Positions 1 to 13,099 are shown, numbered from the stretch's first letter. The stretch: DNA of 64,000 nt from Pempheris klunzingeri (GCF_042242105.1 NC_092031.1:21900662-21964661), one strand, 5' to 3'. The notes: generated by a model from the letters alone, not told the origin. Numbers and translations: made by a program.

Positions 1-400
1 ATCATGGACAACCCCTCTCACCCCCTGCATGAGACTGTGGGGGCCCTCAGCAGCTCTTTCAGCAGCAGGCTGAGGCCCCCACCCTGCAAGAAGGAACGCT
101 ACCGCAGGTCATTTCTCCCATCAGCCATCAGACTCTATAACAGCAGCATCACTGGCTGATGTTAATATACTGCCTACCATCCATGTCATTCCATTCCTGT
201 CTAAAGTGTAAATATCCTATGGTGTAAATATTTATTTCTTATATTTATATTTATATTTATATTTATATTTATATTTATTTTTGTCTTTTCTATTGCTTTG
301 TTTTTTTCACTCTCCCTGTTTATATTGTAGCTGCTGTAACAAGAAAATTTCCCCCTATGGGGGATCAAATAAAGAAAGTCTAAGTCTAAGTCTAAGTCTC
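1..400 (+). mobile_element. 3' end of an L2/Rex-like non-LTR retrotransposon (LINE), cut by the window edge
   Basis: Frame 1 is open from the first base to a TGA at 157-159 and gives 52 residues. They carry the pattern seen at the C-terminus of fish LINE reverse transcriptases: a serine-rich stretch, then KKERYRRSFLPSAIRLYN near the end. The 3' UTR contains an (ATATTT)n run at about 241-278, then a segment reading ccccctatgggggatcaaat and an (AAGTCT)n tail at about 376-400. A short tandem repeat tail in place of poly(A) is typical of this group. The element is 5' truncated here only because the window starts inside it. The exact family was not determined. Confidence 0.85.
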
Positions 401-3359
401 TTTGTTTATCCTCTCCATACCTTTCTGTCTTCATCCAGTCAGTAGCTGTGCTTTTCCCTTTCCTCTTATCCAGTCTAATTATTTACCCTTTATGCTCTTT
501 ATGCAGTGTATTACATCACCTGTTCCTGTATCCGTCTGCAGCCCATGTTGCTGATCCAGTCTTCTATGCACCTCCCTCCCGACTTACACCAGCATGAGGA
601 TTCTCTCAGAATATACCCTGTGACTGGAAGCCCAAGTAATCAATAAAGCTTTGAAATTGTAAACTGGTCTATCCTGATTTAACTGTAAGCAAACAATGAA
701 GAGAGTGCCAGTAATGTAGGCAGCAGTGATCTTCAGGCCGCTGCGATCTACTGGCAGGTTCTACTTTTGTATCATGTGATTCCAAGTCTGTTTTGGCAGA
801 GAATCTGCTGCTTTGTGCCACACTGTGGAATATGCTGAGTGAAGGACAGATGGAAAAAAGCATCATCTATTATTGTCAGGGTGCTGAATTATTAAAGCTG
901 CACAGATTAAAAATGTTCATATCAACAATTCATCTGATCTGGTTTCCGAATGGCAAAAATACCCAGAGTTGATAATCTATGCCTCCAAAAAGATCTCACA
1001 TTAAACATCTTATCTTTCGTCACTCATTAACTGCATTTTATTTGCAAACAAATCTCAGACCCCATCAGTTATCATCTGATGATGATGTAGCCTCTGGGGG
1101 CAAGGCCCAATGTATTTTAGCGCTTCCAATGTGGCCAGCCAATATTCAAGTAATGGATGAGGATTTCCTCCTCCGTGTGCCACTCACCGTTCTATCCAAG
1201 ATAGATGCACATAAATGTGAAAGAAGCTAATAAAAAGCGAAATCATTGTTAGACTTCTGCCTCTTTTGCTCTCCACACAGACTGTTTCCCTGGATATAAC
1301 CGGAGCCCACTCAAATCTGATTGGTCAATGCTCCTCGGACTGCAAACAGAAACCAGAACGCCTCCAATACCAAAATCATGTGGGTCCGTTGTCAGCAGTG
1401 AGTATAGTACTGAAAATCTATATTCAAGTAAAAGTGTAATTACTCCCATAAAATATGATTCAAATAACGGTGGCATTTGAGAAATCTGTGAGTTCTCAAA
1501 GTACAAGTTACTTGGTCATAGGATTTTTGATATTATGGGCGATGAGAGGTTCATTTTAGGTTACTGTGCAACAAAGTGGGAAATAATGATAAACCCAATT
1601 GCCATAATTAAGAGAAGCACAAAAATCATGCATAATGTAGATTTTATTCAGAATTTTTTTCCATGCTTATGTATGTTCAGTTGTGTGTACCGGTAGAATT
1701 TGCTTCCAGGTTGCTGGGGAAAAAAAAAAAATCTTTTTACTTTACTTTACTACAAACTAATTTGTGCAAAGCTGCCTCCCCGTTGCTCCATCCTTATAAT
1801 GTTCACACTAATGTTTTTTGGTAGAATGAGTCCTCACCGCAGGGCCCGGCACTTTAGGAGATGGGGTGACATTTTACCTCATCAGGAACGATGGGAAATT
1901 ACAACCAAAAAAAGATACAAGCAGATATGGTGCTTCATAGACAATCAAGAAACAGGTCATTAGTATTGATCACAATCAGAAATGACCATAATTCAACTGT
2001 GATTGTGATTTATGGCGCATGCAAAATCCACATGATAGTTGTCCGGTCAAGCAGCATCAATTCAGTAGGCGCTAATTACAAAACTAATCAATACACATTT
2101 AGATCAAAAATGCTTAGTGGCTTTTTGCTGGTGCCATTTAGTCATTTCCCTGCAGTTAAAAGTCGCTATGACAAGATAAATGGAGCCATTCAGAATAATG
2201 AGTGCCACAACTACATAGGTCAAAAGCTCCTTTTAGTATTAAATTAGAGTAAGGGTATTGAGTCACGGCTATTAAGTCAATTGAAGGGTGAAATTTGCAC
2301 ACATCATGAAGTCGTGGAATTTAGGACAGTGCAGCAGTAATTGGACTAGATGCTTCAGCTCATAATTTCTTTTTTTTCAAGCGCAGGAGGAATGCGAACA
2401 ATTTGCTATGTAAATGTCCTGCCTGACGTGACCTGCAGAAAATACGGACTGAAAAGTGATAGAAAAGCGTCGCATCTCTCAAAGTCTCACCTGTGGACAC
2501 TTCTCTCTATCATATACTGCTGCTCAGTGGTAACACCGCCCAAGTAAGTGCCAGGGGTGAGAATGAAAAAGGCCTCAGTGTGACCGTGAGCCCGTATGAA
2601 CGAAGCAGCTAAATGTGACTCAGCCATCAATGATTCTATTATTTACACCTGTGTTTTTCCTGCTGTGACATTTCAAAATGTGTTATTAGGCCCTAAAGAA
2701 AACCTCTTTTACCTCAGAGTGCTTTCACACGACATCATGTGGACAGATGTTGACATGTAACAGCCAGTTTTGGAAAATATAGCATCCTAATATTTGAATG
2801 AGGGTGAACCTTGAGTAGAATGGAGGATGGTGAAATGCTCTTACATACATACATGAGCCGAGGAACAAATGATCTCCCAGCTCACTGAAAAATGACAGCT
2901 CTCCATAGTTGTTCCACAAACTTTTTTTCTTTTTTTTCCCTGACGCCCTCTCATCACCTACATCTCGAGCCCAACAGGTTGGCGGGTGGCCAAACTCGGT
3001 CCAATTAGCAAACTAGTTTTTACATTATTGCTAAGACCAGAGCTAACAGACTGTAGATGTTGGCACAATAAGAAGAAACTAAAACTAGACTGTAATTGTC
3101 TGAGAGCAGCAGCACGCCGTCTTCGTGGTAATTTTATATGATGCCACACGTGATGTTGCTTGGAGGAAAAAAAGGTGGAAGTAACATTAAGCATATTACA
3201 GGTAAATGGGTGTGAGGTGTGTGAACTGGTGTGCTTCTTAAGTAAGCGGACCTAATCCGAATAGAGCAGAGGATAATTAATCCAATCCCAATTAAATATT
3301 TATAATAATCAAAATAGTTGTTGATTCATTTTCTGTTGAATGAATCTTTCCGGCTCTTT
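401..3359. other. No gene recognised
   Basis: Ordinary AT-rich sequence. Open frames are short (up to about 120 codons), lack codon bias, and show no family motif or convincing splice-site pairs. No long repeat was recognised by eye. Confidence 0.6.
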
Positions 3360-3490
3360 ATCAGAATCAGAATCAGAATTCCTTTAATAATCCCCAGGGG
3401 GAAATTGCTTTTTGTTACACACACAACTCCAAAAGAATAAGAATAAACTTCAAACCCAAAAGTAATAATGATAATAATAATAATCAAAAG
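3360..3490 (-). mobile_element. LINE 3' UTR fragment
   Basis: On the minus strand the sequence ends in an aatttccccctggggatta-like segment followed by (TTCTGA)n. The same module, with a different tandem tail, ends the element at 1-400. It is a very common 3' end of fish L2-type LINEs. No coding part is retained. An imperfect (AAT)n run at about 3464-3485 adjoins it. Confidence 0.7.
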
Positions 3491-6400
3491 GGTAACACTG
3501 ACCATTATCCGCATGTCTTTATGGTTTGAGGTTTTTTTCCCGCTCAATTCTTTGTTCCATTTTCTCTACTTAGACTGAGACTCGTAAAAAGTCTATACGT
3601 AAGAAAACAATTTCATGCAGCTGTATATGCATATTAATTTTACATCGATGTTTTCTTCCTCTCTGGTGTGTCAGATTGTATAAACACTGGCAGCAGCGTG
3701 ACACGCCACCAATTAGTGAGCAGTCGGGGGCGAAATAAGTAAGAAATAAGTAACAATGCACGTTGTCATTTGTTCCTGCAGTTCAAACTTTGTTTGTCTA
3801 CACTATCTGCATTGCCTGAAAACACTTTTTTTCTCCCTGCAGTCGTGATGATGATGATGCACCACAGGATCAGAGCTGATGGAGGTCCACTCTGATGCAC
3901 TCAGGTGTTAGACTTGATTGACGCACGCAGGTCTGGGGTCATGTTTCAGCCACTAGGAACCAAGTACACGTAGCAGCTATTAACTACCATTAATGTACAC
4001 AAGCAGAAAACAAACCCAAACTAGAGACCATCCTGCAATGGGATCTGAGCAGAAGGCACACTGAAACATGACACAAGAGAAAAATAGGTGAACTGCTCTA
4101 GATTTGTTCAATAGACCGAAAGTTGTTTTTGATGAAACTTCCCTAATCATGGCCACTGAAAAAGTCCATTTCTGATTCTGAGGATGAGGATGTAACCCTA
4201 AAACTAACTAACATATTTCCCAGTAAAAAAAAAAAATATATATATATATATATATTCTTAAGTGTATTAGAAATATAATTTAAGTAGACAAAGGTTATTA
4301 CAGGTATACTTGTACTTTTTGTGCTTTATTTCAACAGTGCTGATTCACTGATTTTTATTTCCCTGCCGACCTGGTGAGTGAGAATAATCTGCCCGTAAAG
4401 TTGGTGAAACATGCAGCTCACAGACGAAATTGGAGCTTTGATCAATCAATGGAGACACAGTTAATAAGTGGGATGTTAGAATGGAAGCATATCTGTTCCG
4501 AGAGATGTGCGAGTGTCAGATGACAAAGCGCTTCTAAAAACACTTCTCATATGAGGACTGCTCATAAACTGTATTTATTTGTACGATAACACGTAACACT
4601 GACCATTTTACTGCATTATGAGTACAGCAAGAACATATTGCTTTAATACTTACATATTTTTACCTTTAATGTAGTATTCTTAAAGTGGGACACCTGTTTA
4701 ATGTGTCTTCACTAACAGTAAAAAGTAGCATTAACCAAAGATCAATGATGATCCTCCTCTGCTATGTAATGTTAGCTTGCTGTCCAGCTTTAGCGAGCCA
4801 TTGGTTGATGTTTTCATAGCAATAAAAAAGATATTATGGAGGGAATTATGACTAGTTCTAAGCAGCTTATAATACATAATTGAAACTAGAATTGTTTTAA
4901 TCAAATGAAATATAAAAATTAAAACACGTAAAAAATTCTTATTAATCATTTTAAGTGTGTGTTTTTATGCAAATAGCCACTACAGGATACATTAACAAAG
5001 TGAAAGGACATCATTTAGATTTTTTGCCTTCTGATTGACCTCAGAGTGGTTGCAACAGTTTTTTTTACCCTGAAAACCTGCTGGACACGTCAGCGCTGTG
5101 ATCCTGCTTCGCCCGGTCCCACCGGCAGCGTTTCAGACATGGAGTGTTTTGTCTGGCTGGTTAATTGACTTGCTCATATTTTGATGATTTAGTCATTGTC
5201 CCGTGATTTTCGTACCTCTAACATGAGCAAACAGGCTTTCTTATTTTATGTGGTTTAAATGTGTGTCTTGAGCTGTAGCCACAGACAGTGAGCTGTAGCT
5301 ACGGCCTTGGAGCGCGGACTCCGACTGATATCCCTCCCCAGGTGCTGGGATGACCAGGGGCACGAAGAGAGAAAGAGAAAAAAACATTATTAAAAAGACA
5401 TTTATATCCGATTGACAAGAGCTGTGACACTGTTTACAGAAAAAAAAGTTCGTAAACTTTTCAAGTAAAGGCGCGGATTGGCCGTCCACCTCAAGGTGCA
5501 TTTGTCAGTCTTTACAGCTTGAGCACTTGGTGTGGACTTAACTCTTTTCAGTGCAGTACAGTGCATGTGTCAACCTCTCCCTTTTCTTAATGACAAACTA
5601 TACCCAAAAAATACAAGGAAAAGGAAGGAATGACGTCATTACACAAATACTTTGAATAAAAAGGGGAAGAGGACTAAGTGCTGAGAGCATGGGATGATGA
5701 TTAAAGTGTTTTTTTCACTCATCGTCCACGCTGTTAAGAAAAACCCACTGACTGGTTGTAGAATAATATTGATGTGGTGGTGAAATATACCATTGAAAGT
5801 CTGCATAGGGACTTTCATTTGAGAACTGACCGGACACTATCACCTCCAGCAGCCGCAGCCAGAACACAACCTTCAGTGTGGAGCCTTGCATTCCAATAGA
5901 GAGGCAAAGTCCCACGCCCTCGAATGGGCACCATGGGACTTTATTTTGGAAAAAATATGTACATACAAAGAGACAAATCATTTTGTGATCCTATTTGAAT
6001 TGTGCCACGAATTACGCATAATGTTGTTTTTAAATTGTTTAGTAAAAAAATGATTTCACAAGTCAAGAAAGTCGCAGTTTGTCACAAAGATGGTAAGAGA
6101 CCAAAAAACAAGCAGGACCCTCTGTCTGCTCCTGTGACCACATTCCAACACGAAGCACACACACACTGTGGAGCCTAACACTTCTTATGAGGCTCATGGG
6201 TGTGTAGTCTTTCCAATTACATCTCCTCAGTCTTATACTTTTAACACTTTACAACCAACTGTGACGTTCTTCATGTGCAAAATTACCTTTGAAATTGACA
6301 AACATCATGTGTCATTCATGGAACAATTCAAATGCAATCAAAAAATCATTTGTTTCTCGCTGTAGACTGCCATGCATATTTTTCTGGTTTAAGGTCTCAT

Positions 6401-7600
6401 GGAGGTCCACCAAAAGAAGCAGGACCTAGTCCCTCTATAGACAGGAATCAGATAGTTTGGACTCAACAGATGTAACGAACATCCAGAGATGTACAACACT
6501 TTCATTTTGTTTGAAAGGTTAAAGTTTCAGGTCTGAAATATAGTTCAGTAAGAACACTGTTACTGACTATATTCATCCTGAAAATCTAAAAAATAGTTAC
6601 TAAAAGATGACTTTGAGATTAACAGTGTTTTAAATTGCCTTGAAATGAAATTATCTTTTTTTTTTATCCGATAAAAGATGAAATAGATTTTTTTATGTTC
6701 TTTGTTTCACGTAGTCAGCAGTGAACAATCTTGATCAAAAAAGTGACTGAAAGTCCTAAAAGTCTATTGTGTAAGAAGGAACTCTACAGAAGTGTACTCA
6801 GAAGTTGTGGCACTTTCATCTGAGGGGAGAACATTTGGTCTTTAGCAGAGTCCCAGAAAAGAAAACAGCAGAAAGACAGGAAATAGAGCGCGGGAAGTAG
6901 TAACCGTACCAAAGAAAGGAACAACAGTAAGTGTGATTGGTGACCTGTGTTCAGTGATAGTTTATGACTGCAGGAAAATGACACGACATTTATTCTTTAA
7001 TTATGCTGACATCTTTGATTTCTGTTAGAATGCGTGTTTTTCGCATGTTGGGGCGACGACATTTCAGAAGTGATTGCCGTACTTTGCTTTTAATTCATGC
7101 AATGGCAATGGATTCATGGGAATCATGAGGAATGGAAGGAAGAAAGTCGCTAAAGTTACTTTAACGACTGTAAAAGTGTGGTTGAAAATGTGCTTTAACT
7201 CCATAATGAACTATCCACATTTGAGTCACAAGCTTAATAAAGCCTGGTGGTTGGTGCGGTAATATTCCAAGGCACACTCTCAAACAAGATGTATGTTGTC
7301 AGCCTGGTTCACAGGTGGTAGCTGCCACGGGCGAACGGCTCAAGAGGCACCCGCTTGCTGAAAAAACTGCTTTGTAATTCAACTCCTGATGGGTCCGATT
7401 TTGATGACACCTGTTGTGATTTGTTTGAGCCAATAAAAAGGTGAAACCTGCTCTGAATATCTAATATGTCGAGTGAATGTGCAGTTGTTCCCACAGTTTG
7501 TGGTGGTAGGGCGGATTTCCGTTTAAATTCATGCCAAACGATGTCGGCGAGGACACTTTGGTGACCAGTGAGGAAGGAGGGTGATAGCGTCCTTCCACAG
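3491..7600. other. No gene recognised
   Basis: Only short spurious open frames were seen. A (TA)n microsatellite lies at about 4237-4255. No domain signatures or phase-consistent exon series were found on either strand. Confidence 0.55.
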
Positions 7601-7676
7601 GAGGAGCCAGAGCGCCAGCAGCAACCAGAGGAGATTTTGGTGGAACAAGATGAGGAGACTTTGAAAGCTCTGAAAG
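7601..7676 (+). other. Isolated exon-like segment, very uncertain
   Basis: A good acceptor (ccttccacag) precedes 76 nt that read as an acidic, glutamine-rich peptide (EEPERQQQPEEILVEQDEE) and end at AAAG|gtagct. The codons are plausible, but no neighbouring exon, start or homologue was recognised. It may be an exon of a gene whose other exons I missed, a relic, or chance. Confidence 0.15.
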
Positions 7677-7784
7677 GTAGCTGGATGTGTATGCTAGGTG
7701 CCTGGGTTAGCTCTGCAGCCACCTGCAACCTCCCACACAATTTATTGCCCCACTTGCAACCATTCTAACTGAAATCCACCCATC

Positions 7785-7985
7785 CATCCATCCATTGTCT
7801 GTTCTGCTTATCCTTCAGGGTCGCTTGGGGGGGGGGGCTGGAGCCAATCCCAGCTGACCTTGGACTGGTGGAGGAAACCGGAGTACTCGGAGAAAACACG
7901 CAAACTCCACACAGAAAGACCTCAAGTTCAAACGTGGAGCCTTCCTGCCCTGAGTGCTAACCACTGCACCACCGTGCTGCCCTCG
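7785..7985 (+). repeat. Common teleost dispersed repeat, internally deleted copy
   Basis: It starts with (CCAT)n and reads through ctggagccaatcccagctga, ggaggaaaccggagtactcg and caaactccacacagaaagac to gtgctaaccactgcaccacc. This is a familiar high-copy fish repeat. The middle part, present in the copy at 12421-12640, is missing here. A run of 10 G lies at about 7828-7837. Its class was not determined. Confidence 0.7.
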
Positions 7986-9204
7986 AATTGAAATTATTCA
8001 GTAAAATTCATGAATTCACCACATGCATCCCACTGTTATTTTTCCCACTGCCCACATGTTACAAATGTGAAAATAATCCAATTTACTCCGTCCCATCCAT
8101 GCTATCGTTCTCTGCTATTAATTTGATTTGACATGTTCTAACATGGTGTAGGTAGGTTGGTTGGTGTAGTATATAAAATCTGAAATGATTCAAAGGAAAG
8201 GGGTCTGTCAGAGGTGGGGGGGGGGGGGTACTCTGTGCAGTGTGCAGTGCAATGATTATCCAAGAGCACGTTACTCAGGAGTGATCTATTGCATTCATAC
8301 AACAGTGCAAGTGCAAATGAAAGTGTAATTGCTGCCTATCAGCACTGTTGGAATGAGCCTCGGTCGATCATTTCACTCGGTCGGATCTTGCTGTTGTATC
8401 ATTATATTTATATATGTGCTATTTTGTGTCATTTACACCTGGACCCCTTTTTAAATCCTTGATATATGGCTGCCAGGACTGATGGCTACCATGAGGACGT
8501 TACAGGACAACATTTAAAAATTCTTGGTGACTTGGTATATGGCTCAAGTCATCACTGTCGCCATACTCACAGTATTACAACACCATGCTCCTGACGAGCC
8601 AGCCACGATGGATGTTAAGCAAGTGCTGCAACCACAGTATTCACATTTTCTCCGAATGCCGCATGTGATGGGTGCCACTGTATGTGCACTGATGTCAGAG
8701 TGGGGCTTTCATGGCTTTCACTTCAGAATGGGACTGGTGCCACTGATGGCCGCGCTGACCGGCCCCTGCAGCGAGAGCTGGCGCTCGGCTGCGGCGGCTT
8801 GACAGCTGTGGGACTTGAAGCAGATATTAGTGATTGTGAAACGTGGAGGATAACTGGGGTTGTCACAGAGCGAACACAGTATCCACAGTTACAGGGACAT
8901 CATGGCTGAGGACTGTGGACCTCTTACTAGAAAACACTGGTGTAGGCCTGTCTATTTTAAACTGTGGTATCTTTGTCATTTAAAAACTAATAATATGTAA
9001 CTTATTTTATTGAGTTCCCTTTAACAAAAAGCTCTGAGCGTAATTGTCACTGCAGCTGTGTCCACCTGCTCATTATTTCAGTGCCTCCACAAATTCACCT
9101 GGTCATTGCTCAGGTGTGTTTCTGTATTATTATTATTATTATTATTATCTTGATGATAGCCACAAGTCATAATCAGCTAACAATTAAAGTTTATCTATAT
9201 AGTA
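7986..9204. other. No gene recognised
   Basis: Includes a G homopolymer at about 8217-8228 and a (TTA)n run at about 9126-9149. Overlapping 92- and 75-codon frames at 8524-8909 show no recognisable domain. Confidence 0.55.
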
Positions 9205-9673
9205 CAGTAGTCCCTCACTATAACGCGGTTCACCTTTCGTGGCCTCGCTGTTTCGCGGATTTTTTTAGTGCAATTTTGCATTCTTTTTTTTTTACAGTGT
9301 ATAAACGCGCATTGTGTTCTGGGTCCTGATTGGCTAAGGGACTGTAGACCAATGTCAATCAATCTCCTCGTGCCGTGTCTCTGTACAGGACAGAATGCGT
9401 TCGGCTTGCCAAATTTACATCAATGTTCAATCGCTAGCAGTGTGACTTTGAAGTGCTGCCTGTTTGCAAGACAAACAAACAAGTCAAACAAGTGATAAAT
9501 GTGAGAAAATGTTAACGCCTGTCTGAGAAAAGTGTTTAAACTGTATGGTGAGGGGTTTTACAGCCTTAAAATATATATAATAATTGTAAAAAATAAAGCT
9601 GACTACTTCATGGATTTTGCCTATTGCGGGTTATTTTTAGAACGTAACCCCCGCAATAAACGAGGGACCACTG
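9205..9673. mobile_element. Tigger-like (Tc1/mariner superfamily) non-autonomous DNA transposon, 469 bp
   Basis: The left end reads cagtagtccctcactataac. The right end, reverse complemented, reads cagtggtccctcgtttattg. The ends are imperfect terminal inverted repeats, with further similarity inward (cgcggttcac versus cgggggttac). TA dinucleotides flank both ends (9203-9204 and 9674-9675), as expected for a TA target-site duplication. The CAGT..CCTCG terminus followed by an 'ataac/ttattgcgg' motif resembles Tigger/pogo-type ends. No transposase frame remains, so this is a MITE-like deletion derivative. Confidence 0.75.
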
Positions 9674-10134
9674 TACTGAAATCAGGATAAATAATTTCAT
9701 TTTCAAAATTTGAATTTCCAATAAAAAAACAAAAAAACAATTGCCATTACCGCATACCGCACTATTGAGCCACCCAAAAACACCACAAGAGAAATTCCCT
9801 CACTGCGACGGCCCTACTGTCATCATGTTCCATTACTATTGTTACAAAATGCTAAATAATCACTGCTTTTAAATGGCATAGCGACTTGAAACTCTTAAAC
9901 GCCAAGATAATGCCTCGCTGCCACACATGAGGAGACACAAGTGTTCTCTAGTGCTCAAGTATACTGTCTGTACTGCTTGAGGAATACTCTAAATGTAAAT
10001 GGTTCATCAAATTCATTTAGTGGTCGTTGTTTTTATCCGCAGTGGTTTGTGATCTGAGTAAACAGCAATCCAAAGTCCTGGGACTGTCCTTAAATCAAGT
10101 TAAGTCAAATTATTATTAAGTATACACTTATCAG
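9674..10134. other. No gene recognised
   Basis: AT-rich spacer between two mobile-element-like structures. Nothing further was supported. Confidence 0.5.
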
Positions 10135-10457
10135 CTTCCATGTGCATGCATAGTTCATTATTAGTGGCACTAAAGACATATTTAAACACAATTAAATGTA
10201 CTTGACTGCACTATTTTGAGACACCATTAAGAGGCACTTAACTGGACTTAGTATATCTTTGGCACTAATGCTATACTTTTTAAAAAAATCTAAAGTTGAA
10301 GTATATTTCAAGTCTTTCTGTAGTTTTAATGCACCTATGATTTATAAGAAATATATTCGGGATTCAATCACAGTGTGAAAAATGTGTATCATTCGCATTT
10401 TAAGTACATTTACATCAAAAATAGCACACATACATTAATCATGCATGCACATGGAAG
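10135..10457. mobile_element. Fold-back / MITE-like element with 17-bp perfect inverted arms
   Basis: The left arm cttccatgtgcatgcat (10135-10151) is the exact reverse complement of 10441-10457. Similarity continues imperfectly inward: TTATTA/AATTAAATGTACTT-type motifs recur in opposite orientation. The interior is AT-rich and non-coding, with repeated aagtata/tactt motifs. This suggests a short hairpin-type DNA transposon remnant. The outer boundaries and target-site duplication were not resolved. Confidence 0.5.
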
Positions 10458-10805
10458 TATGCTTGAATTAAATGTGAATTAAATGGGATTATGCTAATTG
10501 ACACGTATCACGGAGGTTTCGAGGCTTACTGCGTCTCCCTGGCGTCGGATACATCATGTTATAGCCGCTGTTCTTCGTTACAGTGAAGGTTATCGAGATT
10601 TAAGTAGGATAACTTTGATTTCAAAAGCTTATGACAAAGCTTAAGTCAGCCTTTTATTTAGGCCATCTCTTGTGGCTTAAAGGCATGCAGTAAATATTCA
10701 TCACAGCATCCTTTTCTGTGCGGGTTAATTGTGTGTCAATCTGCGGACTGAAGAAGGGGCTAAAGAAGGGGGGGGAATAACACTATTTTGCCTCACTCTA
10801 AACAG

Positions 10806-10862
10806 ATGAGAGATAGTGAGAATGGTGCATTTCTTCATCCCTCCCCCCTCACTATCTCTCAT
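10806..10862. repeat. 15-bp perfect inverted repeat (possible hairpin)
   Basis: ATGAGAGATAGTGAG at 10806-10820 is repeated as its exact reverse complement at 10848-10862, around a 27-nt pyrimidine-rich loop. No U-run or gene context indicates a function. Confidence 0.6.
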
Positions 10863-12420
10863 GGTCAATTTAATAACTGCCATATTTTTTGATTTCTATA
10901 AACTGCACTTTTGCACAAATTTCTCATTTGTACAAAATATCTGAAATAATTCAGTATTTAGTGTATAAAATCGAATGTGAAACCATTTAGTGTCATTGAG
11001 TTATAGTAGAATCCAAGAGCTCGGCGCTTTCTTAAATTTCACATGTTTACAGACCGGCAAACTCTAGAGTTGTGGAAAAGGTGGCAGGATTTGGAACTAG
11101 AATCGGGCAGGAGCAGTGGTGGAAATGGAGGGGAACGCACGGGAATGCTGTTCTGGCAGAAAAAGGTGGTAACAGCATCCCTGCTCATATTTTGTATTCA
11201 CTGAAACATTCGCATTCAGTGTTTCAATTCAATGTGTAGCACTTTAATGGCTAGCAGCTGCGGGTGTGATGGAAGCTGTTGAGAAACTGAAAGCTCCTTT
11301 CTGTAGCTTGCAAAAGAGAGTCTTGTTAATGGTTGTGCCTGAAGAGCAGTGTTGACTATTTGAAGCACCACACAGCTCATGTTTTAGCTGCAGCGTGCAG
11401 GCTAATGGGCTGGTGGTGAGATAGAGGCGTGAGAGTGGCTGCGGTCAATATGTGACATCACAGTGGCGGTCTATGGAGCGGGCAGGGGTGTGCTGATTGG
11501 CGCGGGGGTGGGTGAGCAGAATGTAACTGTGCACAATGAGTATGAGCTATGTTTTGTGACAGAAATAAATCTTGCAGTCCAACAAGTAGGAAGAGCTCTT
11601 GAATTCTGTGTAGGCTAGATACATCTTGCTGACCCGGCTGACGTTGAAAAGAGTTTGCAGGTATGATCTTAGCGTAACAAGTGTGTTCAAATGAATCTAT
11701 AATTCACCAAAAGTCCATCCTTTTATTCCTGTTTATCACATATTTCATGTATTACTATTTGTTTTATGCTTAGTTTTGAGGTCACGTCCTGGAAATTCGC
11801 CCTTGCTGAGGAGAGTTAAGTGTGTACTTTTGCTTGTGTTAAAGAGTTTTAAAATAAATTGAATGGTGACTCAAGTTGCACTCAAAGACTCTGTTACTTT
11901 GTACATTTTGTGTGCTTAAAGTATTTTAAGTGTCTTGAACTGAGTACAGCACCTTGGGTTAATATGCTAATTAAGCGATCCTGCGCTAGAGCGTGCAGGT
12001 GGCTGCTCATGAGGCATGCTGTATCTTCCCTCTCCTTTAAAGGTGTGCATGTAGAAGCAGAACAGAATGTAAACTACGTGATCAGAATTAAACAGAAATG
12101 TGTTTTATTTCTTTATTATGATTTTGTGTTAAATTAGATGAATGAATGTATTCGAATAGTACACGCGCCTTGTTACTCGATCGTCAGAGACTGAGGAGAC
12201 ATGTGCGTGTAGGAGCCCGGTCACATGAAGTTGCTGTACTGAATTTATTATTTATTATTTTGAACAGAGCTGGTGTGATAATAAACCCCCAATCTGCAAA
12301 AGATCCCTGGACCTCGTCCTTCATTCAACACAACACAACGCAGACAGATGTTTTTGTTGCAATATTTTTTCCCAATTTTTATTAGTCATATTTTATTAAC
12401 TATTTGTTAATTTTATCAAT
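10863..12420. other. No gene recognised
   Basis: Two short open frames at 11859-12385 lack motifs and codon bias. No splice-consistent exons were seen. Confidence 0.55.
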
Positions 12421-12640
12421 TTGGGCCTGGAGCCAATCCCAGCTGACATTGGCCACCCTGGACTGGTCGCCATTACAGCACAGGGCTGACATATAAGGGT
12501 TGACAGTTAAACTGCAGACTACAGATTATTCACATTTACCTTTACATCTATGGGCAGTTTGGAGTCACCAGTAAACCTAACTTGCATGTCTTCGGACTGT
12601 GCGAGGAATCCGGAGCACCCGGAGAAAACCTACACAACAT
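12421..12640 (+). repeat. Second copy of the common teleost dispersed repeat
   Basis: It shares cctggagccaatcccagctg and ggagcacccggagaaaacct with the copy at 7785-7985. It retains the middle segment, with blocks such as cacagggctgacatataagg and gcatgtcttcggactgtg. It directly abuts the LINE fragment that begins near 12650. Confidence 0.65.
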
Positions 12641-12647
12641 GCCTATG

Positions 12648-12932
12648 CAACATCAATCAATCAATCAATTAATCTTTATTTATATAGCGCCAATTCACAA
12701 CAGCATCATCTCAAGACGCTTTCCATAAAGAGCAGGTCTAGACCAAACTCTTTAATTAGAGAGAGACCCAACGATTCAGGAATTCAACATTAAGGATTCA
12801 AGAATTCCCACATGAGCAGCATCAGATATTATATTGAGCAACAGTGGCAAGGAAAAACTCCCCTTTAACGGGAAGAAACCTCGAACAGACCCAGGCTCAA
12901 TGTGGGCGGCTTCTGTAGGGGTCCATGTTGGG

Positions 12933-12975
<43 letters not shown>

Positions 12976-12990
12976 AGAGAGAGAGAGACA
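12648..12990 (-). mobile_element. LINE 3' UTR, copy A, ending in a (GA)n run
   Basis: The minus-strand 3' end carries a (TTGA)n tail (seen as tcaatcaatcaatcaa at 12654-12669). Next to it is the block ctttatttatatagcgccaa, then a segment nearly identical over about 270 bp to 26362-26640. A (GA)n run at about 12935-12988 occupies the same place as in the second copy. The coding part is absent, so the copy is 5' truncated at or near the GA run. Confidence 0.75.
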
Positions 12991-13099
12991 ACAAACAAAC
13001 AAACATGCAAACTCCTAACAGCTGACAGTGCTAGCCACTGCACCATTTGTAGTCAGAACTTATTTAACTATATTAGACAAACAATACACACAATAGCCA

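Noticed and set aside
7309-7740. 143-codon minus-strand frame
   Set aside because: Mixed composition with no motif. It overlaps a more plausible plus-strand exon-like segment.
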